Positions 57,604 through 64,000 of a stretch of 64,000 nucleotides of DNA are shown here, piece by piece. Positions within the stretch are counted from its first letter, which is position 1, and each line of letters starts with the position of its first letter. The notes under the pieces were generated by a model. That model did no database searches, was not told where the DNA came from, and saw only the letters and a list, made by a program, of their open reading frames with translations. The stretch is from positions 23,323,711 to 23,387,710 of the forward strand of contig JAJKFL010000012.1 in NCBI GenBank assembly GCA_021186555.1, given 5' to 3'. Origin of the DNA: Reticulitermes speratus (Eukaryota > Arthropoda > Insecta > Blattodea > Rhinotermitidae). The translations under genes were made by a program, and so were the position numbers.

Positions 57604-58143
57604 TCATAATTTTTCCGCACAATCCCCGAGCACATCCATGTATCTGCCCGCATCTCGGCAAGTTAAAAAAAACCCGTCGATGTCGAAATCGGGCTCTTGA
57701 ACTCGCAACCACTTTCGAACAGCCATTTCCACGTTCTCGTTACTGTGGAAGCAGCGACCTCCCGCGTGCTGTTTCAGCGGCCCAGGTCCGACGAGCAATG
57801 TCAGAAGTGCAGGACGGATGGTCGATAACTTCCCAGAGAAGACTTCAGCAACTCTCATGTGCCACGCGGCCACCTCGCGACACACGCACAGGCATCGCCA
57901 CAAGCCTCTTCCTGCGAACAGTCTCACGAAGTCGCACTAACCGTGCCCGCTGACTGTTGTGTCCCGAGGTACTAACTCAACGTGTATAATCCCTTCTGCA
58001 TTCCACGATACGGAGGCCATAACTTTTCCAGACAGTAACAGTTTGAATTTTCTGCCTCTCAGAGAAGGTGGGTGCATTCCGGCTTTTTCGTCCGAAGCGG
58101 AAATAGTACACCAAAGTCCCATCGCCTGCTGCTACGAATCCCG
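57604..58143 (-). pseudogene. Mariner transposase remnant, C-terminal half
   Basis: On the minus strand, in order and across frameshifts: GDGTLVYYF (the GDETWV catalytic motif, Asp kept), KVMASVSWNAEGIIHVELVP, RDTTV, a degraded middle, EVIDHPSCTSDIA (the SPDLAP region), then GPLKQHAGGRCFHSNENVEM, AVRKWL, and CRDAGRYMDVLGDCAEKL to a stop at 57604. This is the catalytic half of a mariner transposase, dead by frameshift. Ends not located. Confidence 0.7.
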
Positions 58144-58170
58144 GGACTCGTTTCCTTCTTCCTTCAATCG

Positions 58171-58200
58171 CTGAAGATGTGAAAGGGCGAAACGTCGATA
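58171..58200 (+). ncRNA. Hammerhead-like motif
   Basis: CTGAAGA at 58171-58177, a weak stem, then GCGAAACGTCG. This is the arrangement of the hairpin families with the correct C at the first position of the box. No 5' arm seen; stem II is poor. Confidence 0.35.
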
Positions 58201-59345
58201 TTTGTGCCCTTCCGTCACACATCTCGGTACCCTGCGTGCAGACACTTTGCGGTGTTCCACTTCGTCACTGCATTTCCGTTAGACAAATCTAATGCAGCGG
58301 ATAAGTCTCGGATTGTGGCAGTCTGCTGTCCACAGTCAAGTGTGTCCACGCGTGCTGCGTGCACATGCGTCCTTGATGTTCTCGACCGACCTGCGTGATA
58401 TTATGGACGTCCGTTCGACCACTTTCGAGCTCTCTGCAGAATTTGCTAGCAGGCTGCACTCTCATTTCACCATCACCGCACGACTCTGTTAACTGCTGGT
58501 GAAATTCGATGGCAGCAACATGTTACGCCCATAAAAACCGAATCACAATGAGAAATGTTTCGCGGAAGCAAGTTTCCCATGTCGCTGCCACTGCACATCA
58601 ACTGATCGCCTGACCAGCACTTGTCCACTGCGCCATCTATCGCACGTTACCCCAACTACAAGTGCTGCCTCCTACCGACACAAGAAGTAAAGTTACAAGC
58701 TAGGGCACCTTACTGACTGAACATGCACCGTATGCCGTGTGCAGTACGGAGGGAAAAATGCGCGAGAAAACCGTACAATTTGTGACTGAAATGAACCTCC
58801 TCCAAATGACACATAGGGGCCGAAACATGTCGAGTGTTTAATAAGAACTATTGCTAAAATGCAGTTATGCTTAGACGGTAAAGACGTTATTCGTATGTTA
58901 TGAAATTTGTTTTGTACCCTTGCCAATGTGTACGGTGGACCTGGTGGTTCAAAAGACGTGCAAATACAGTGGCACAAATCGATAAATCACCGTCTTAGTA
59001 ACCAAACGTTAATATGCACCAAATGTCGTCGGTAGTGGCTGCCCATCACCAGAAAGGCGGGAATTAAGTTGGTTTCACACCGCTTTGTACCCAATTTCGT
59101 TTCGATATTGCAGTGATGTCTGAAATCACCTGATGCTGTTACTGTATATACGTTTTGTGATAGGCGTATATATGGCCTTGGTCACACATGGGCCAACAGT
59201 AAAGTTTAGTTCAGATTTGAAAAAAAATCAACCCTTGTTGTGTACTAGCACGGGTCAAGGAAATAAAATGATAAAATTATTTCAAGTTAAAATAAAATCC
59301 TTGTCATGATTAAACACGAATTCCTAACAACACATTTTGCACGTG
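58201..59345. other. Noncoding with one hairpin-family scrap
   Basis: GGGGCCGAAACATGTCGAGT at about 58816-58835 is the 3' half of the ACATGT hairpin motif, followed by TTTAATAAG. No gene recognised. Confidence 0.4.
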
Positions 59346-59347
59346 AC

Positions 59348-60540
59348 TTCCAGCAATGCTACTCTCCAAGCAGCACTTTATGCATTACCATAAGCCAGCA
59401 ATGCTACTCTCCAAGCAGCACTTTATGCATGACCATAAGCCAGCAATGCTACTCTCCAAGCAGCACTTTATGCATGACCATAAGCCAGCAATGCTACTCT
59501 CCAAGCAGCACTTTATGCATTACCATAAGCCAGCAATGCTACTCTCCAAGCAGCACTTTATGCATCACCATAAGCCAGCAATGCTACTCTCCAAGCAGCA
59601 CTTTATGCATTACCATAAGCCAGCAATGCTACTCTCCAAGCAGCAGTTTATGCATGACCATAAGCCAGCAATGCTACTCTCCAAGCAGCACTTTATGCAT
59701 CACCATAAGCCAGCAATGCTACTCTCCAAGCAGCACTTTATGCATGACCATAAGCCAGCAATGCTACTCTCCCAGCAGCACTTTATGCATCACCATAAGC
59801 CAGCAATGCTACTCTCCAAGCAGCACTTTATGCATGACCATAAGCCAGCAATGCTACTCTCCAAGCAGCACTTTATGCATGACAATAAGCCAGCAATGCT
59901 ACTCTCCAAGCAGCACTTTATGCATCACCATAAGCCAGCAATGCTACTCTCCAAGCAGCAGTTTATGCATGACCATAAGCCAGCAATGCTACTCTCCAAG
60001 CAGCACTTTATGCATTACCATAAGCCAGCAATGCTACTCTCCAAGCAGCACTTTATGCATCACCATAAGCCAGCAATGCTACTCTCCAAGCAGCACTTTA
60101 TGCATTACCATAAGCCAGCAATGCTACTCTCCAAGCAGCACTTTATGCATGACCATAAGCCAGCAATGCTACTCTCCAAGCAGCACTTTATGCATTACCA
60201 TAAGCCAGCAATGCTACTCTCCAAGCAGCACTTTATGCATGACCATAAGCCAGCAATGCTACTCTCCAAGCAGCACTTTATGCATACCATAAGCCAGCAA
60301 TGCTACTCTCCAAGCAGCATTTATGCATGACCATAAGCCAGCAATGCTACTCTCCAAGCAGCACTTTATGCATACCATAAGCCAGCAATGCTACTCTCCA
60401 AGCAGCACTTTATGCATGACCATAAGCCAGCAATGCTACTCTCCAAGCAGCACTTTATGCATCACCATAAGCCAGCAATGCTACTCTCAGCAGCACTTTA
60501 TGTACCATAGCCAGCAATGTATTCCAGCGCATTGATACAT
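59348..60540. repeat. Minisatellite, about 26 units of 45 bp, clean part
   Basis: The unit contains CAGCAATGCTACTCTCCAAG and CAGCACTTTATGCATGACCA. Near-identical copies, with the variable base triplet TTA/GAC/CAC before CATAAG. Plus-strand ORFs of about 325 codons are by-products. Single-base losses begin near 60283. Confidence 0.97.
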
Positions 60541-63055
60541 AGCACAGTATTCAAGAGATTTTGTCTACGCATGTCTCCAGCACTTGCTATAAGCCATGCT
60601 CTTAGCCACTTATGCTACCATAGCCCAATGCTATCTCCAGAGCATTTATGCTCACAAGCCAGCATCTACTCTCCAGCAGCACTTTTGCATACTAAGCAGC
60701 AGTATCTCAGCGCACTTTGTACATAGCGCATGTATCTAAGCGCACTTAGCTCCATAAGCAGCATGTATCTCAAGCAGCATTTATGAGACATAAGCGCAAT
60801 GTATCAGCGATTGCTACCTAGCAGCATGCTATCTCAAGCAGTTTGCATACCATAGCAGCATGTACTCTCACAGCTTAGCTCTAGCAGAATGTACTTCCAG
60901 CACATTTATGCGACAAGCAGCAATGTTCCAAGCAGCATTAGCATCATAGCCAGCAAGCTCAAGCAGCATTTGCACCTAGCAGCAATGTACTCTCCAGCAG
61001 CTTGCACCAAGCGCATGTTTCCAAGCAGCATTGCATGACAAGCCAGCAATGTACTCTCAGGCACTTTTGTCATAGCGCATGTACTCAAGCAGCACTTATG
61101 ATCATAAGCAGCATGCTATCTCAAGCAGTTATGCTATAGCCGCATGCTATCTCAGCGATTTATGCTACATAAGCAGCAATGCTATCTCAAGCAGCATTTA
61201 TCATACCATAAGCCAGCATGTATCTCCAAGCAGCATTTTGCATACATAGCAGCATGTACTCTCCAAGCAGCACTTATGCTACTAAGCCAGCAATGTATTC
61301 AGCGCATTTGCATCATAAGCCAGCAATGATCTCCAAGCAGCACTTTTGCATACATAAGCCAGCATGCTACTCTCCAGCAGCACTTTATGCATCACCATAG
61401 CAGCATTGCTACATACTCCATCAGCAGATTTATGCATGACATAAGCCAGCAATGCTACTCTCCAAGCAGCACTTTATGCATTACCATAAGCCAGCAATGC
61501 TACTCTCCAAGCAGCATTTATGCTTAACCATAACCAGCAATGCTACATCTCCAAGCAGCACTTTATGCATACATAAGCCAGCAATGCTACTCTCCCACAG
61601 CACATTACTCAGCACTACTCGCAATGCTACTCAGACTTATCATACATGCCAATTCTTCCAAGAGCATGCACAACATATCAGCGCATATCTCAACATGTAC
61701 AGCGCATTAGACATAGCGACTGCAGACTAGATCATAAGCACAATGATCTCAAGCAGCACTTGCTACCATAAGCCATGCACCTCAGAGCATTCATCCAAAG
61801 CCAGCATACCTCCAACACATTTATCATACCAAACACATGCACTTCCAAGCAGCATACATCCAAACCAGCACTTCTCCAAGAACTTATGCTCCAAGCAGCA
61901 GCTTCTCAGCGCATTTATCAACATAACCAAGCACTCCCCAGCCACTTTATGCATACCAACCAGCAATGCACTCTCCAGCACATTATGCATACATAAGCAG
62001 CAAGTCCTCCAAGCAGCACTTAGCATACCATAACCAGCAATCTCTTCCAGCAGCACTTTTATGCGACCATAAGCCAGAATGCTCTCCCAGCAGCATTTAT
62101 GCATACCATAACCACCATGCTACCTTCAAGCAGCCTTTATGCATCAACGCATATCCAGCAGCACTTCCAAGCCACTACTTACCAAAGCAGCAATGCTCCT
62201 CAAGCACTATGCTACCACAACAGCATTCTCTCCAAGCACTTTTACACCATAGCCCAATGCTATCTCCAAGCAGCTTTATGCTACCAAACTAGATGTACTT
62301 CCAGCAACTTTACTCCAACAGCAATGCTACTCTCCAAGCAGAGTTTATGCATCAACAGCCAGCAAGCTTACTCACAATCTACTTTATGCATCTTTAGCAT
62401 GACTAAGCAGCTATGCATTCCAAAGCTTTATGTCCTAACCAGCATGCTACTTTCAAGCAGCATTTATGCTACCATACCCCAATGTACTCTCAGCACTTTA
62501 GCATACCATAAGCCAGCAATCTCCAAGCGCATTTATGCTACCATAAGCCAGCAATGCTACTCTCCAAGCACTTTATGACACATAACCAGCAATCTCCTCC
62601 AAGCGCTTATGCATCCATAAGCCAGCAATGCTACTCCAAGCACACTTTAGCATCACCATAAGCCAAGCATCTCAACGCTTACAACAGCCATTATGACTCC
62701 TAAGCGCATTTACTTCCAAGCCAATTATCATCCAAGCACATTATCTCCAAGCAGCATTATCTCCAACAGCATTTAGCTACCTCCAAAGCCATTTTCTACC
62801 ATAAGCAGCATTGCTACTCCAAGCCACTTTATCACCAAACAGCAGATGCTCCCACAGCATTTTCTCCAAGCCACAATGCACTCCAAGCAGCATTTATCAA
62901 CCAAAGCCAAGCATCCCAAGCAGCACTACACATAAGCCAGCCATGCATCCCTAAGCAGCATTATCCAACAGCACTATGCAGACACTCTCCAAGCGCAATT
63001 CTATTCCACCATAAGCTTATATCACCTAAGCCATGCTCTTCAAGTAGCTTTTCAT
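60541..63055. repeat. Same 45-bp minisatellite, deletion-riddled
   Basis: The motif order (CAGCAATGCTACTCTCCAAG..CATAAGC) is recognisable throughout, but almost every unit has lost several single bases, with few substitutions. That pattern is expected of uncorrected long-read consensus rather than ordinary decay. Confidence 0.85.
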
Positions 63056-63484
63056 GACCAAAGCCACAATGCTACTCTTCAAGCAGCACTTTATGCATCC
63101 AAAGCCAGCAATGCTACTCTCCAAGCAGCACTTTGATCACCATAAGCCAGCAATGCTACTCTCCAATCAGCATTTAGTCACCATAAGCCAGCAATGCATC
63201 TCCAATGCAGCACTTTTGCATCCATAAGCCACATACTCTCCAAGCAGCACTTTTCATACATAAGCCAGCAATGCTACTCTCCAAGCAGCACTTTATGCAT
63301 CACCAACCAAATGCTACTCTCCAAGCAGCACTTTATGCATCACATATAGCCAGCAATGCTACTCTCCAAGCAGCACTTTATGCATGACCATAAGCCAGCA
63401 ATACTACTCTCCAAGCAGCACTTTATGCATCACCATAAGCCAGCAATGCTACTCTCCAAGCAGCACTTTATGCAAGACCATAAG
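63056..63484. repeat. Same 45-bp minisatellite, clean right end
   Basis: Units return to near consensus toward the right end of the array, after a few with small gaps at 63100-63260. Confidence 0.95.
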
Positions 63485-63688
63485 TCCCAAGTTCGACACA
63501 CATAAAACGACTACCTTTTGGACGAGGGCGAGAATGTGGCGCAGTCGTCGTCGTCGTCTTGAACGGGACGCCGTACGGTGGCGCTGTTTATGTGACACGT
63601 CTCGGAACTTGACATTTTCTTGATTTGATGTGGGCTTGTAACAGCAGAGGTGGGTGCTCGTGTAACTGGTCATCGCCATCACGTAGTC

Positions 63689-63923
63689 CAGGGCTGGCCA
63701 ACTTCAACCCACTGCAGGGCCGCACAAATCGCAAGGACTCGCCCCTTGTGTATACATGTATCGATGGGGGGAGGGTTGAATCAACTATAACGCCGTTATT
63801 TACAAACGCGCCATTCGTCTTACTGCTGTTTACTGCAGTCGCCACATTACGTTCTGTAGCCGTTGTATTATGCTTGTTAACTTGTGTTGCTGGTGACTGA
63901 GGGCCGCACGTTGGTCAGCACTG
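63689..63923. mobile_element. hAT-type MITE, 235 bp
   Basis: The ends CAGGGCTGGCCAAC and (complement of the right end) CAGTGCTGACCAAC are inverted, with GGCCGCAC repeats inside each end. Flanking 8-bp duplications ACGTAGTC (63681-63688) and ACGTGGTC (63924-63931) differ by one base. An 8-bp duplication and CAGGG-type ends fit hAT. The interior has no transposase. Confidence 0.75.
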
Positions 63924-63925
63924 AC

Positions 63926-64000
63926 GTGGTCTGTCTTACGACAGGTCCGTAGCCTCTACCAAAGCGAGTTCTAGTGCTTCCTCTTTCATTACCAGTATCC
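63926..64000 (-). mobile_element. LINE family B 3' end, runs off the window
   Basis: GTCTGTCTTACGACAGGTCC, GTAGCCTCTACCAAAGCGAG and CTAGTGCTTCCTCTTTCA are the reverse complement of the family B C-terminus. It is joined directly to the hAT-type MITE, whose right duplication overlaps its end. Confidence 0.8.

Noticed and set aside
59306-60330. Two approx. 325-codon plus-strand ORFs
   Set aside because: By-products of the 45-bp array; both frames are open and neither extends beyond it meaningfully.

Overview
This is a window of animal nuclear DNA, most likely from a cockroach or termite (Blattodea). The evidence is a spliced, glutamine-rich gene with canonical GT-AG introns, two families of decayed non-LTR retrotransposon 3' ends of a type I associate with cockroach and termite genomes, tRNA-derived SINEs, Tc1/mariner-type and hAT-type DNA elements, and a very high load of minisatellites. 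There is no operon structure, CRISPR array or rRNA, and no tRNA gene that is not part of a SINE. The species assignment is inference.

Layout. Bases 3638-8350 hold the only host protein gene I can support: the last four coding exons, on the minus strand, of a Gln/Met/Pro-rich protein. I tentatively call it the Notch coactivator Mastermind. The exons are 7846-8350, 5217-5504, 4339-4523 and 3638-4033. Every junction is phase-consistent, and together they give a 457-residue C-terminal piece with a run of about 31 glutamines. The 5' part of the gene lies at higher coordinates. No further host exon was recognised up to 64000, so much of the window may be an intron or the 5' flank of this gene.

From 8.4 kb to the right edge the sequence is mobile-element debris and tandem repeats. 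More than fifteen unrelated minisatellites (unit lengths 29 to 86 bp) cover roughly 18 kb, over a quarter of the window. The largest are at 14.2-15.7, 22.2-24.7 (45 units of 56 bp with an 840-bp higher-order duplication), 27.4-29.6, 37.9-39.1 and 59.3-63.5 kb. One array, 25.6-26.4 kb, is an expansion inside a SINE. The middle of the last array is riddled with small deletions and looks like unpolished long-read consensus.

Mobile elements: LINE family A (eight 3' fragments) and LINE family B (four); a tRNA-derived SINE family; a complete but dead pogo-like transposon (51309-53723, perfect 22-bp inverted repeats, TA duplication); a 370-bp TA-flanked MITE (41634-42003); a 235-bp hAT-type MITE (63689-63923); and three decayed mariner-like transposases.

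The most unusual content is a family of about 200-bp hairpin elements (549-769, 30311-30505, 37067-37262, 43185-43417, part at 43975-44135). They are flanked by 13-16 bp target duplications and carry a hammerhead-ribozyme-like arrangement: a UGANGA-like box, a short stem, CGAAAC, and a long closing stem. A second set with ACATGT-type arms (12066, 13610, 57036, 57485, 58800) shares the layout, and one copy has an intact CTGAGGA...GAAAC core. Hammerhead motifs are known from Penelope-like retroelements, so these may be small ribozyme-bearing retroposons.
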